Shown piece by piece: positions 16,491 through 26,387 of a stretch of 64,000 nucleotides of DNA; within the stretch, counting starts at the first letter, position 1, and every line of letters starts with the position of its first letter. The stretch lies in the NCBI GenBank assembly GCA_041398245.1, contig JAWKVC010000001.1, forward strand, positions 62,001-126,000, written 5' to 3'. The DNA is from UBA7672 sp041398245 (GTDB taxonomy: Bacteria > Pseudomonadota > Alphaproteobacteria > Caulobacterales > Hyphomonadaceae). The notes under the pieces are model-generated. The model had not been told where the DNA came from and did no database searches. It was given only the letters and a program-made list of their open reading frames with translations. Position numbers and translations under genes: made by a program.

Positions 16491-16628
16491 TGTGAAAATC
16501 CGCGATCACTCGCAGATCGAATACAGTTCCATTGCCCCGGTTCCCGGATTTCCCGGCAGAAACATGCATAATTTGATGCTGCGCTGCTCCCTGTCCCGGA
16601 GCGGCACAGGCGCCCTCAGGGCATCCCC

Positions 16629-17099
16629 TTAGAGCCGCAGCAGATACGCGTGCGTTCCCTCCAAAACCAGCACCGAGTCCTGGTTGTGGATCGTGGCCTT
16701 CATCCGCACGACGCCCGTGGTCCGCTGCCGTTGCAGCTCGGTGATCTCCAGCAGCGGATAGAGCGTGTCGCCCGGATAGACGGCTTTCAGGAACTTCGCC
16801 TGCACCTCGACGAACCCGATCAGATCGTTGCCGATGACATGCGGAAACAGCCCCGCCCCTGCCGCCGTGAGGGTCAGCAGATGAAGCCCATGCGCCAGCA
16901 GATCCTTGTGCCCTGCAGCCTCGCAATACGGCCGGTCATAATGGATCGGATGATTGTCCCCCGAGATCAGTTGGAAGGCGGAGAAGTGCGCATCCGTCAA
17001 CGTCCGCGCCGGACACGGAAACCTCTCGCCCACCTCAAGCTGGTCGAACCCCCGCTTGGGAACCAGCGGCCGGGACATGGGATCGAAGGGTTGGGTCAT
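16629..17099 (-). CDS. MaoC-like hot-dog dehydratase
   Basis: A 156-aa protein with the MaoC/R-hydratase signature SGDNHPIHYD at residues 46-55, where Asp and His are catalytic. GHKDLLAHGLHLL follows, and a strand pair FVEVQAKFLKAVYPGDTLYP is typical of hot-dog acyl-CoA proteins. It probably acts on acyl-CoA thioesters in fatty-acid or branched-chain catabolism; the exact substrate cannot be read from the sequence. Confidence 0.85.
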   Translation of the reverse strand: MTQPFDPMSRPLVPKRGFDQLEVGERFPCPARTLTDAHFSAFQLISGDNHPIHYDRPYCEAAGHKDLLAHGLHLLTLTAAGAGLFPHVIGNDLIGFVEVQAKFLKAVYPGDTLYPLLEITELQRQRTTGVVRMKATIHNQDSVLVLEGTHAYLLRL

Positions 17100-17116
17100 G
17101 GGTGCTCCCGCTCAAC

Positions 17117-18014
17117 TTAGAACGGATACTTCATTGGGATGGCAGGCCAACCATCGCACGCATCTACATACAGCTGCGATGCCTCCCACGACGGTGTTTC
17201 GACTAACGCGAAGAACTCCCGCAAATCGGCGCTTGGGGAAAAAGCATCAACCCATCCAAACTGCGCCGCTCCAAGGACTGCGCACGCAGCTACTGCTGCC
17301 AAAGCTTGCTCGAAAGTGCCCAGTGCAAAGTTCGCCTCCCGATCATGCTTAACCGAATGATACGCAGAGTAGAACTTCAAGCTTTGAGTGGGAGCAGCAA
17401 CATCCCAATTTGAGAACGGCCGTACTCTCGCGAGTTTTGGGTATGTCGGGAATGCGATCTCGTATTGGTCGAGCCGCATTGCTGGCAGAAACTTCGTAGT
17501 CGTTGGTGTTGGACCCTTCATAACCATTGGCTCGCAAAACTGCTTTCCAATGGATTCTGCCTCCATAGCCGCAACCAATCAAGCATTCGCGTATCTCGTG
17601 GCCAGCGAGAAGATTTGCGGGTTCAGGTTCTATCACACGAGAGATTTGGACAATCCGATGAACCAACGACAACAGCTGTCCACGCGTCTCTGCCGCCTCT
17701 CGTTCAAACAGCCCCACGCATGGAAATCTACCTGGCCCGCTTAGGGGGCCCGTTTCGGTTGGGCGCACAATTCGAGCGTAGTAATGGCCGGGTGGTATCG
17801 TGAGTTCATTCAAAGCTCGGTCGATGTTGATCCAATTGAAGCGCCTCGCGAAGGCCGCCTGCGGCGTCTGTCCGGGTTCAACTGAAAAGTGCGCTCCCTC
17901 AACCAGCTTGGGATTTGGAACGCCAACTCGGAACGCGTCAGTGCCATCCACGCACCATATCGTTAGTATGCCGTCGTTTGGCGCCGGAGTCGTGAGAGCG
18001 AAGTACCGCCTCAT
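17117..18014 (-). pseudogene. Uncharacterised protein gene with one apparent frameshift, low GC
   Basis: Two overlapping frames are parts of one gene. The upstream part starts at ATG 18014 (MRRYFALTTPAPNDG) and reads to HWKAVLRANGYEG; the downstream part continues PTPTTTKFLPAMRLDQYEI and ends near 17117. Removing one base of the three-base run at 17514-17516 joins them into a 298-aa protein. The C-terminal part holds FYSAYHSVKHDREANF, which resembles HEPN-like helical domains, but this is speculation. Base composition is clearly lower in GC than the neighbours, which suggests horizontal transfer. Function unknown; it may be a defence or accessory gene. Confidence 0.65.
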
Positions 18015-18016
18015 CC

Positions 18017-19153
18017 TTACTGCCTCAGCATATCCCGGCTCACGATCACCCGCATGATCTCGTTGGTGCCTTCGAGGATCTGGTGCACGCGCAGGTCGCG
18101 CACGATGCGCTCCACGCCATAGTCGGCGAGATAGCCATAGCCGCCATGCAGCTGCAGCGCGTCATTGGCCACCTTGAACCCCGTGTCCGTCACGAAGCGT
18201 TTGGCCATGGCGCACCAGCGCGTCGCATCCGGCGTCTTGGCGTCCAGTTGCTGCGCGGCGTTGTGGAGCATCATGCGCGCCGCCTGCGTCTCGGTCTCCA
18301 TGTCGGCCAGCTTGAACTGCGTCGCCTGGAAGTCCGCAATCGCGTGCCCGAACTGCTTGCGCTCCTTCACATAGGCCAGCGCCTTGTCCAGCGCTTCCTG
18401 CATGCCGCCCAGCGAGCACGCCGCGATGTTGAGCCGCCCGCCGTCCAGTCCCGCCATGGCGAAGCGGAAGCCATCGCCTTCCGCGCCGATGCGCCGGCTC
18501 GCCGGAATGCGCACATCCTCGAACATCACCTGCCGCGTCGGCTGGGCGTTCCAGCCCATCTTCTTCTCGTTGGCGCCGAAGGAGACGCCCTTGTCGCTCT
18601 TCCGCACGATGAAGGCGGAGACGCCCTTGGGCCCGTCCTGCCCTGTGCGCGCCATCACGACATAGACGTCGCTCGTTCCCGCCGCCGAGATGAACTGCTT
18701 CGCGCCGTTCAGGATGTAGTCGTCGCCATCCTTGACCGCCCGGGTCTTCAGCCCCGCCGCGTCCGATCCCGAGCCCGGCTCGGTAAGACAGTATGATGAC
18801 AGGTACTCCATGGAGGTCAGAGCCGGCAGCCACTCCTTCCGCATCTCGTCGGAGGCGAACCGGTCGATCATCCACGAGCACATGTTGTGGATGGAAATGT
18901 ACGCGGCCGTCGCGATGCAGCCCTGGGACAGTTGCTCAAATACAAGCACGGCGTCGAAACGAGAGAGGGCCGAGCCCCCGACATCTTCGTTAACGTACAG
19001 GCCGGCGAAGCCCAGCCCGGCCGCCTCCCGGATCACGTCCACAGGAAAGTGTTTGTTTTCATCCCACTCGGCCGCAAAAGGCCTGAGTTTTTCGGCGGCG
19101 AAGTCTGCCGCCGTCTGTCGAATCAAAATCTGTTCAGGGGTCAGCGCTGTCAT
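18017..19153 (-). CDS. Acyl-CoA dehydrogenase (isobutyryl-CoA type likely)
   Basis: A 378-aa flavoprotein with all three ACAD regions. YCLTEPGSGSDAAGLKTRA is the first FAD/substrate motif, KQFGHAIADFQATQFKLADM lies in the C-terminal helical domain, and HQILEGTNEIMR carries the catalytic Glu. The full sequence pattern is closest to isobutyryl-/short-branched-chain enzymes that work in valine catabolism, consistent with the 3-hydroxyisobutyryl-CoA hydrolase nearby; specificity is inferred. It ends 3 bases before the start of the frameshifted gene downstream. Confidence 0.9.
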   Translation of the reverse strand: MTALTPEQILIRQTAADFAAEKLRPFAAEWDENKHFPVDVIREAAGLGFAGLYVNEDVGGSALSRFDAVLVFEQLSQGCIATAAYISIHNMCSWMIDRFASDEMRKEWLPALTSMEYLSSYCLTEPGSGSDAAGLKTRAVKDGDDYILNGAKQFISAAGTSDVYVVMARTGQDGPKGVSAFIVRKSDKGVSFGANEKKMGWNAQPTRQVMFEDVRIPASRRIGAEGDGFRFAMAGLDGGRLNIAACSLGGMQEALDKALAYVKERKQFGHAIADFQATQFKLADMETETQAARMMLHNAAQQLDAKTPDATRWCAMAKRFVTDTGFKVANDALQLHGGYGYLADYGVERIVRDLRVHQILEGTNEIMRVIVSRDMLRQ

Positions 19154-19252
19154 GCGGCCTGTTCCGTATCTGGTTCACAGGCTATTCATACGGTGCGTTC
19201 CAAGCGTACTCCAGTTCTACCGACAAAAGACCCGCGACAGGCTGGCCTCCCC

Positions 19253-19813
19253 ATGGCGACTCTCATCTCGGAAACTGCGCCGCAGTATCGTGTGCGGCCC
19301 GCGCGCGGAAACGAGATTGGGGAGCTTCAGAACATAGATCTCGCCTCCGCGACCCTGTTTCGCGGCCTCGGCCTGATCGATTTCGGCCCGCTGGGCGAAC
19401 CGACCCAGCCCATCCCGGAAGACCGGCTGCGCCGCGGCTTCGGCGACGGCCTCATCTGGGTCGCCGTCGACGACCGCGAGGAACTCGTGGGCTTCGCCCT
19501 CTGCTCCGACCGGGGCGAGGATCTCTATCTCGAACAGCTCTCGGTCCTGCCGCGCCATGGCAAGCAGGGTCTCGGCACGCGCCTCGTCCGCCGCTGCCTG
19601 CAGGAAGCCGAAGCCCGCTCGTTCAGGCGCGTGTCGCTCTCGACCTTCCGCAAGGTGCCATGGAACGGCCCCTTCTACCGCAAGCTCGGTTTCCGCGAAG
19701 TGCCCGTCTGGCGTCTGCAGGATTGGCAGGAAGAAATCCGCGAGCTCCAGAAGCAGACCATGGACGTCCGTCTCCGCTGCTTCATGCAGCGCAAGGTGAA
19801 ACGCGGCCGCTGA
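19253..19813 (+). CDS. GNAT family N-acetyltransferase
   Basis: A 186-aa protein from ATG 19253. The GNAT core is YLEQLSVLPRHGKQGLGTRLVRRCLQEA, which contains the acetyl-CoA pyrophosphate loop (Q/R-x-x-G-x-G/A form: HGKQGLG), followed by NGPFYRKLGFREV. The acceptor is unknown. It is divergent from the acyl-CoA dehydrogenase gene, with a 99-base gap. Confidence 0.85.
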   Translation: MATLISETAPQYRVRPARGNEIGELQNIDLASATLFRGLGLIDFGPLGEPTQPIPEDRLRRGFGDGLIWVAVDDREELVGFALCSDRGEDLYLEQLSVLPRHGKQGLGTRLVRRCLQEAEARSFRRVSLSTFRKVPWNGPFYRKLGFREVPVWRLQDWQEEIRELQKQTMDVRLRCFMQRKVKRGR

Positions 19814-19829
19814 AGCGGCCCCTGCCGCC

Positions 19830-20897
19830 CTAGCCGGTCCACGCCTTCACAACTTCGGCGATCCGCTGCGCAGCCTTGGCCATGGCGAATTCGCCGAATT
19901 CGGTGAGCTCGATCCTTTCAAGGACTGGTCGCTTGTTGCGCGCACTGAAGCGCGCGTAGGAGGGATCATAGTGGCGCTCCACCACCTGCTTCACCAGCTC
20001 CTCATACTGCCCGGCATCCGCCAGCTCGCGCCAGTTCGCCAGTTGCTTGCGCCCCGGATAGACCTGCAACTGCGACAGCACGCGCTCCAGCAGCTCGCGA
20101 TTCAACACCACGTCGCGATAGCGGTTCACCAGATACGCCGCGCGCTGCTCGATCGGCGCTGACAGTTCGATCCGCGGTGCGCACGCCATCGCGCGCCACA
20201 CGGCGGGCGGAAGCGTGCGATTGCCGATCTTGCTCGACTCCGCCTCGACCAGAACCGGTCGCGACGGATCCATCCCGGCCAGCGCCTTCATCAGCGTGGA
20301 CTCGAACCATTTCTGCGAAGGCTGCGGCTTGCCCGCCAGCGCGCCGAACAGCGAACCGCGATGCAGAGCGAGGTTCTCGAGATCAAGCACCTGCACGCCG
20401 CGACGGGCGACACTCCCGAGCATTTGCGTCTTGCCGGACCCCGTCCCGCCGTCGAGCAGCACGAATCGAAGTCCAAGCTCCTCGTCGTACAACCGCTTCT
20501 GCACGGCGCGGCGATAGGTCTTGTAGCCGCCCTTCAGCACCATCACGCGCCAGCCGACCTGCGCCAGCACCAGCGCCATCGAGTTCGACCGCTGCCCGCC
20601 GCGCCAGCAATAGATCAGCGGCTTGAAGCTCGGCCCCTCATTCGCCAGCGCCGTTTGCAGATGATGGCCGATATTCCTGGCCACCAGCGCAGCCCCCATC
20701 CGTCGCGCAAGGAAGCGGGACTCCTGAACATAGGTCGTCCCTACCTTCGCCCGCTCCTCATCATCCAGCACGGGCAGGTTCACAGCGCCCGGGATATGAT
20801 CCTCGGCGAACTCGCCGGGGCTGCGCACGTCGATGATCATGTCGTATGCGCCCAGCGACCCCGGATCGACGGCTTCCGTGATGTCTGGGTTCGACAT
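19830..20897 (-). CDS. mnmH: tRNA 2-selenouridine synthase
   Basis: A 355-aa protein from ATG 20897 (MSNPDITEAVDPG). The N-terminal rhodanese domain has DVRSPGEFAEDHIPGAVNLPV and the catalytic loop YCWRGGQRSNSMA. The C-terminal P-loop domain has LLDGGTGSGKTQML and the EAESSKIG region. MnmH replaces sulfur by selenium at the wobble 2-thiouridine using selenophosphate, via a geranylated intermediate. The selenophosphate synthetase gene selD diverges from it 104 bases away, which strongly supports the assignment. Confidence 0.93.
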   Translation of the reverse strand: MSNPDITEAVDPGSLGAYDMIIDVRSPGEFAEDHIPGAVNLPVLDDEERAKVGTTYVQESRFLARRMGAALVARNIGHHLQTALANEGPSFKPLIYCWRGGQRSNSMALVLAQVGWRVMVLKGGYKTYRRAVQKRLYDEELGLRFVLLDGGTGSGKTQMLGSVARRGVQVLDLENLALHRGSLFGALAGKPQPSQKWFESTLMKALAGMDPSRPVLVEAESSKIGNRTLPPAVWRAMACAPRIELSAPIEQRAAYLVNRYRDVVLNRELLERVLSQLQVYPGRKQLANWRELADAGQYEELVKQVVERHYDPSYARFSARNKRPVLERIELTEFGEFAMAKAAQRIAEVVKAWTG

Positions 20898-21001
20898 GGC
20901 CTTTGGACAGCGGCTCCCCTGCGCGCGGCGCAACGCCCTGTCCGCCCCGGCCATGCCCTGCTATCAAACTGCCCGGCCCGCGCAAGCTGGAGACCCGGAC
21001 C

Positions 21002-22042
21002 ATGACGCAGGAGATCCGCCTCACCTCGCTCGCCCATGGCGGCGGCTGCGGCTGCAAGCTTGCGCCGTCGGTGCTGCGCGACATCCTCGCCACCATCCCC
21101 GCCAGCGGCCCGTTTGCGAACCTGCTTGTCGGAACGGAAACGTCCGACGACGCCGCTGTCTGGCGGCTCAACGACCAGCAGGCGCTGGTCGCGACAACAG
21201 ACTTCTTCATGCCCGTGGTGGACGACCCCCATGCGTTCGGTCGTATCGCCGCGACCAACGCCCTGTCCGATATCTACGCCATGGGCGCGACGCCCATCTT
21301 CGCGCTCGCCATTGTCGGCATGCCGGTCAACGTGATGCCGGTCGACATGATCCGGAAGATCCTCGAAGGCGGCGCCTCGGTGTGTGCAGCCGCCGGCGTA
21401 CCGATCGCAGGCGGCCATTCGATCGACAGCCAGGAGCCGATCTATGGCCTCGTCGCCCTCGGCCTCGTTCATCCGGATCGGCTGCTCGCGAACCGCACCG
21501 GCAAGGCGGGCGATGTTCTCATCCTCACCAAGCCGCTGGGTGTCGGCATCTACAGCGCGGCCCTTAAACAGGATCGCCTCGACGCGGCGGGCTACGAAGC
21601 CATGATCGCCAGCACGACGAAGCTCAACACCCTGGGCAAGGACCTTGGCGACAACCCTGCCGTCCATGCGCTTACGGACGTCACCGGCTTCGGTCTTCAC
21701 GGTCATGCGCTGGAAATGGCGCGCGGGTCCGGCCTCACGGCCGAGATCACATCAGCGCCTGGGCTCCTCCCCGGCGTCGAGACCCTCGCCCGCGAAGGCG
21801 TCCGCACCGGCGCTTCGACCCGCAACTGGGACAGCTATGGCGATGCGGTCGTGCTGCCGGACGGTCTGGAGCCCTGGCGCCGTGACATCCTTACTGACCC
21901 GCAGACCAGCGGCGGCCTGCTGATCGCTGTCGATCCGGCGGCCGCCGATACGGTCCTCGCACGGGCCCACGACGCGGGTTTTCCCGGCGCAGCCATTATC
22001 GGCCGCCTTGTCGCGGGGCCGGCCCGCATTGTCGTCCGCTAG
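21002..22042 (+). CDS. selD: Selenophosphate synthetase
   Basis: A 346-aa protein from ATG 21002. The N-terminal glycine-rich active loop GGGCGCKLAPSVL carries the catalytic Cys/Lys pair (Cys form, no selenocysteine codon). DDAAVW and TTDFFMPVVDDP supply Mg/ATP aspartates, and NALSDIYAMGATP is a core family motif. It makes selenophosphate from selenide and ATP. With mnmH next door and no selA/selB in view, the likely local use is tRNA selenouridine rather than selenoprotein synthesis. Confidence 0.93.
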   Translation: MTQEIRLTSLAHGGGCGCKLAPSVLRDILATIPASGPFANLLVGTETSDDAAVWRLNDQQALVATTDFFMPVVDDPHAFGRIAATNALSDIYAMGATPIFALAIVGMPVNVMPVDMIRKILEGGASVCAAAGVPIAGGHSIDSQEPIYGLVALGLVHPDRLLANRTGKAGDVLILTKPLGVGIYSAALKQDRLDAAGYEAMIASTTKLNTLGKDLGDNPAVHALTDVTGFGLHGHALEMARGSGLTAEITSAPGLLPGVETLAREGVRTGASTRNWDSYGDAVVLPDGLEPWRRDILTDPQTSGGLLIAVDPAAADTVLARAHDAGFPGAAIIGRLVAGPARIVVR

Positions 22043-22054
22043 ACCCCGTCCAAG

Positions 22055-22103
22055 GTGACATTCCCGCCTCCGCGGGCTACCTGTTCCGGCAGAGGAATGT
22101 CCC
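22055..22103 (+). promoter_or_regulatory. Possible hemB leader that hides the ribosome site
   Basis: GACATTCC (22057-22064) is complementary to GGAATGTC (22094-22101), and the second arm includes the AGGA ribosome site of hemB. A smaller hairpin CCCGC-CTCC-GCGGG (22063-22076) overlaps the first arm, so two alternative folds exist. This is a candidate for translational control; no known riboswitch is recognised. Confidence 0.35.
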
Positions 22104-23111
<1,008 letters not shown>

Positions 23112-23123
23112 CGAGCGGGCAGC

Positions 23124-23855
23124 CTATCGGCTCCAAAACGTCTTCAACACGTCCGCCATCTGGGCCGCCCGCTCATGGCACGCCCAGTGTCCCGCGCCGC
23201 GTTCGATATGGATCGGAACGCCCCACCGCCTGGCGAAACGCTCCCCAACCTCCAGCTGCACGAACGCGTCGGTCTCGCCCCAGAAAAGCTGCCCCCGCTT
23301 CGGCAGTTTCGCGAGGTCATCCACCCACGCCCCCTGAAACCGCAGGCCCTCCGCTGAGCGATAGAGCTTCAGGATCGACTGGCGCATCGTCTTGTCGATG
23401 TGCGGAACCTCGTCCCGGGCGAGCTTCTCCGGCATGCCGCCCTCGACCAGTCCCTTCAGGAGCCGGTCCTCGTTGCGGATGGCGACCATCGCCATTTCGC
23501 CCAGCACCGGCGTCGCCCACATGCGCGCCGTGCGATGCCCGCGATACTCCGGATCGATCACGGCGTTGGTTACGCACCAGCTGTCCACCTTGTCCGGCCG
23601 CAGGCAGGCCGCCCGCAACACGAGCAGCGCCCCCCAGTCATGCCCGACCAGCCGCACCGGACCGTCCGCCTTCCCGATCTCGCCGATCAGCCAGTCGGTG
23701 TAGGCGTCCTTGGTGCAGGTGAAGCCCTTGGGAACCGGAACGCCGAAGCCCGGAAGCGCTGGCGCCCGCCATTCTTCCGGCTTGAGGCCAAGTTCCGAAA
23801 TCAGCGGCTTCCACAACGCGGGCGTATCCGGAACGCCGTGCACGAAGATGATCAT
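23124..23855 (-). CDS. Alpha/beta hydrolase (haloalkane dehalogenase/epoxide hydrolase-like)
   Basis: A 243-aa alpha/beta-fold protein. FVHGVPDTPALWKPL is the oxyanion-hole loop. LVGHDWGALLVLRAA has Asp as nucleophile (HDWG), a feature of dehalogenases and epoxide hydrolases rather than Ser esterases. GETDAFV near the end supplies a charged residue, and the catalytic His is in GAGHWACHE. The substrate is unknown. It converges on hemB with a 12-base gap. Confidence 0.85.
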   Translation of the reverse strand: MIIFVHGVPDTPALWKPLISELGLKPEEWRAPALPGFGVPVPKGFTCTKDAYTDWLIGEIGKADGPVRLVGHDWGALLVLRAACLRPDKVDSWCVTNAVIDPEYRGHRTARMWATPVLGEMAMVAIRNEDRLLKGLVEGGMPEKLARDEVPHIDKTMRQSILKLYRSAEGLRFQGAWVDDLAKLPKRGQLFWGETDAFVQLEVGERFARRWGVPIHIERGAGHWACHERAAQMADVLKTFWSR

Positions 23856-23919
23856 GGGATGCCCCCAGCCGATCCGACGCCGCTCATCTAGCTGCAGTCG
23901 GCCACCGGCGGCAATCGCC

Positions 23920-24291
23920 TCAGGCGGCCGCCTCGAACCGCGATCGGATCAGGCGGCCGACCCCATACGCGGCGGCGATCCCGACACAATCGGCAATGAA
24001 ATCCACAGGATCGCCCGAACGTCCCGCGCCCATCCGCGCCTGCACCCACTCGATCCCGCCGCCCAGCACCGCCATGTGCGCCAGCCAGAACCACAGATAC
24101 CGGCCCGGCAGCACAAGCACGCCCGGACCGGTCAGGCAGGCGAACGCAACCGCATGGAAGATCTTGTCCTGGAACGGGATGGCCGGCGGCGGCCCGACAT
24201 CCGGCGCGATGAACAGCCACGCCGCTAGCGCCATGCCGAAACCCGATATCGCGCCCAGCGCCAGGAACACCAGGCCCTGCCTGTTCGCCAT
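23920..24291 (-). CDS. VanZ-like membrane protein
   Basis: A 123-aa protein from ATG 24291 (GGAGG 5 bases upstream). It has four hydrophobic segments. QDKIFHAVAFACLTG matches the DKxxH...F motif of VanZ-like proteins, and DPVDFIADCVGIAAAYGVGRL fits the C-terminal D-x-x-x-N/D-x-x-G pattern. VanZ-like proteins occur widely in envelope contexts and their biochemical role is not settled. Confidence 0.8.
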   Translation of the reverse strand: MANRQGLVFLALGAISGFGMALAAWLFIAPDVGPPPAIPFQDKIFHAVAFACLTGPGVLVLPGRYLWFWLAHMAVLGGGIEWVQARMGAGRSGDPVDFIADCVGIAAAYGVGRLIRSRFEAAA

Positions 24292-24472
24292 CATGTCCTC
24301 CCGCGTCACGGTTCAGCGCCGCTCTATCGACAGACTCATCCGATTGGTATTAATGCCCTCTCTCTGCGGCGCTCCCCAAACACTGTCCGCCGCCGAAATG
24401 ACAGGCCGATCCGACCGTGCGCCCCGCCGCCCGCCAGACCACGCCCTCGACCCCGCCGCAGGCCCGCTCCTG

Positions 24473-24928
24473 ATGGCCGTCATCCGTGACATGCAGCCCG
24501 GCGATGTCGATCCGCTTGCCGCCATCGAGGAAGCCTGCTTCTCCACCGGCTACGCCGACAAGATGATGTCGCGCGACGACTTCGCCGACGTGCTGGACGA
24601 TGAACACGCCGCGCTGTTCTGCGCCATCGAGGATGGCGAGGTTGCGGGTTATGCTTATCTGCTGCTGGAAGAAGGCGCCGCCTCCTTCGACAGCCTCGCC
24701 GTCTCTCCCGCCCATCAGGGCAAGGGGCTTGGCGAGCAACTGTTCCGCCATATCGAACGTTACTGCCGCGAGAACGCCATCCCGCGCCTCAACCTCGAGA
24801 TCAAGGAAACCAACTACCCCCTGCTGAAGCGCTATCACGGCTATGGCTACAAGTGCTTCGAGGTCGAGCCCGGCTTCTATGCCGACGGCTGGGGCGCAAT
24901 CAGGATGCTGAAATACCTTGACGTATGA
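24473..24928 (+). CDS. GNAT acetyltransferase coupled to a RimK-type ligase
   Basis: A 151-aa protein, ATG 24473 (MAVIRDMQPGDVDPLAAIEE). The GNAT core SLAVSPAHQGKGLGEQLFRHIERYC holds the CoA loop QGKGLG, and the tail KRYHGYGYKCFEV is standard. It resembles RimI-like and diamine-type GNATs. The next gene, an ATP-grasp ligase, begins 11 bases before this stop, and this pairing of GNAT with an RLAN-domain ligase recurs across bacteria. It presumably acetylates or otherwise modifies the ligase substrate or product; this is inferred from context. Confidence 0.85.
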   Translation: MAVIRDMQPGDVDPLAAIEEACFSTGYADKMMSRDDFADVLDDEHAALFCAIEDGEVAGYAYLLLEEGAASFDSLAVSPAHQGKGLGEQLFRHIERYCRENAIPRLNLEIKETNYPLLKRYHGYGYKCFEVEPGFYADGWGAIRMLKYLDV

Positions 24929-26387
24929 TTGGATCCTGATCGCGGATGACCTGCGGGACCTTGCCGCCCTTGGCGCGCCGTTCCGGATGATGACCACGCG
25001 CGACTATGTGCTTCAGGCGAAGCTCATGTCCGGCTCGCGCCCCAAGATCATCAACCTCGCCCGCAGCTACAACTACCAGACCGACGGCTATTACGCTTCG
25101 CTGCTGGCCGAAGCGCGCGGCCACCGCGTCCTGCCCACGGTCGAAACCCTGCTTGACCTCTACGACCGCGACATTCCGGATGATACCGCCTCCATCCTCG
25201 AAGAATTGCTGGACAAGGCCGTCGCCAAGGACCCGGCCCGCGGCCCGGCGCCGGAGCGTCTGGTCGTCTGTTTCGGCGAAGTCGAGGATGATCGCTTCCG
25301 TAAAGTCGGCCGCCAGCTCTTCGACTGGTATCGCGCCCCGGTTGTTGTCGTCACAACCACGGCCAATGGCGCGCCGGGCAAGTTCAAGATCAAGCGCATC
25401 CGCCTTATGCCCTTCACCCGGCTGGAGGACGAGGAGATGGAGCTCTTCGTGCGCGCCCTCACGGCTTATACCGAACGCGCCTGGAAGAGCCCGAAGGCGC
25501 GCGTCATCCCGAAATGGTCGATCGCCGTCCTACACGACCCCAACGAGAAACTCGCCCCCTCCAGCGTCGAGACCCTGCAATACTGGGCCCGTCAGGCCGA
25601 GAAGGAAGGCGTCGAGATCGAGCCGATCACCAGGAAGGACTACAACCGCCTCGCGCAGTTCGACGCCCTGATGATCCGCGAAACGACGTCGATCACCAAC
25701 CACACCTACCGTTTCGCCCGGAAGGCCGTGGCCGAGGGCATGCCGGTGATCGACGATCCGGTCTCGATGATCCGTTGCACCAACAAGGTCTATCTGTGGG
25801 AACGGCTGATCGGCGCCGGCCTTCCGGCCCCCGAAACCATGATCATCCAGGACAAGACCGATCTTGAGGAAGTCGCCGACAAGCTGAACTTCCCTGTCGT
25901 TCTCAAAATCCCCGATGGCTCGTTCTCGCGCGGCATCCGCAAGGCGTCCTCGATGCAGGAACTGCGCGAGATCGTCGCCGCCTTCCTGCAGGATTCCGAC
26001 CTCTGCATCGCCCAGAAGTTCGTCCCGACCGAATTCGACTGGCGCGTCGGCGTGCTCGACCGCCGTCCGCTCTTCGTCTGCCAGTACATGATGGCGCGCG
26101 GCCATTGGCAGATCATCAAGCATCAGGAAGGCGGCGCATCGGTCGAGGGCGACCACAGGACCATCCCGGTGGCCGAGGCCCCGGCGGATGTCGTCGACGT
26201 CGCCGTGCGCGCCGCCAATCTCATCGGCGACGGCTTCTATGGCGTCGACCTCAAGTCCGGCCCCGACGGCCCGATGATCATTGAGGTCAACGACAACCCA
26301 AACCTCGAGCACGGCATCGAAGACGAGGCCGACCGCCACGTCTGGAGCCGCCTCACCGAATGGTTCGTCAAACGCCTGAACGCCTAG
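24918..26387 (+). CDS. RimK family ATP-grasp ligase with RLAN N-terminal domain
   Basis: A 489-aa protein. The start must be TTG 24918, because TGA at 24909-24911 closes the frame upstream and no ATG or GTG lies between. Residues ~1-150 form the RLAN domain (TRDYVLQAK, INLARSYNYQTDGYYASLLAEARGHR). Residues ~190-480 are an ATP-grasp domain with VVLKIPDGSFSRGIRKA (the ATP lid) and GVDLKSGPDGPMIIEVNDNPN (Mg/ATP-binding Asp/Glu/Asn). Such enzymes ligate amino acids or peptides through an acyl-phosphate, typically adding glutamate. The 11-base overlap with the GNAT gene implies translational coupling. The substrate is unknown. Confidence 0.9.
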   Translation: MTYDWILIADDLRDLAALGAPFRMMTTRDYVLQAKLMSGSRPKIINLARSYNYQTDGYYASLLAEARGHRVLPTVETLLDLYDRDIPDDTASILEELLDKAVAKDPARGPAPERLVVCFGEVEDDRFRKVGRQLFDWYRAPVVVVTTTANGAPGKFKIKRIRLMPFTRLEDEEMELFVRALTAYTERAWKSPKARVIPKWSIAVLHDPNEKLAPSSVETLQYWARQAEKEGVEIEPITRKDYNRLAQFDALMIRETTSITNHTYRFARKAVAEGMPVIDDPVSMIRCTNKVYLWERLIGAGLPAPETMIIQDKTDLEEVADKLNFPVVLKIPDGSFSRGIRKASSMQELREIVAAFLQDSDLCIAQKFVPTEFDWRVGVLDRRPLFVCQYMMARGHWQIIKHQEGGASVEGDHRTIPVAEAPADVVDVAVRAANLIGDGFYGVDLKSGPDGPMIIEVNDNPNLEHGIEDEADRHVWSRLTEWFVKRLNA

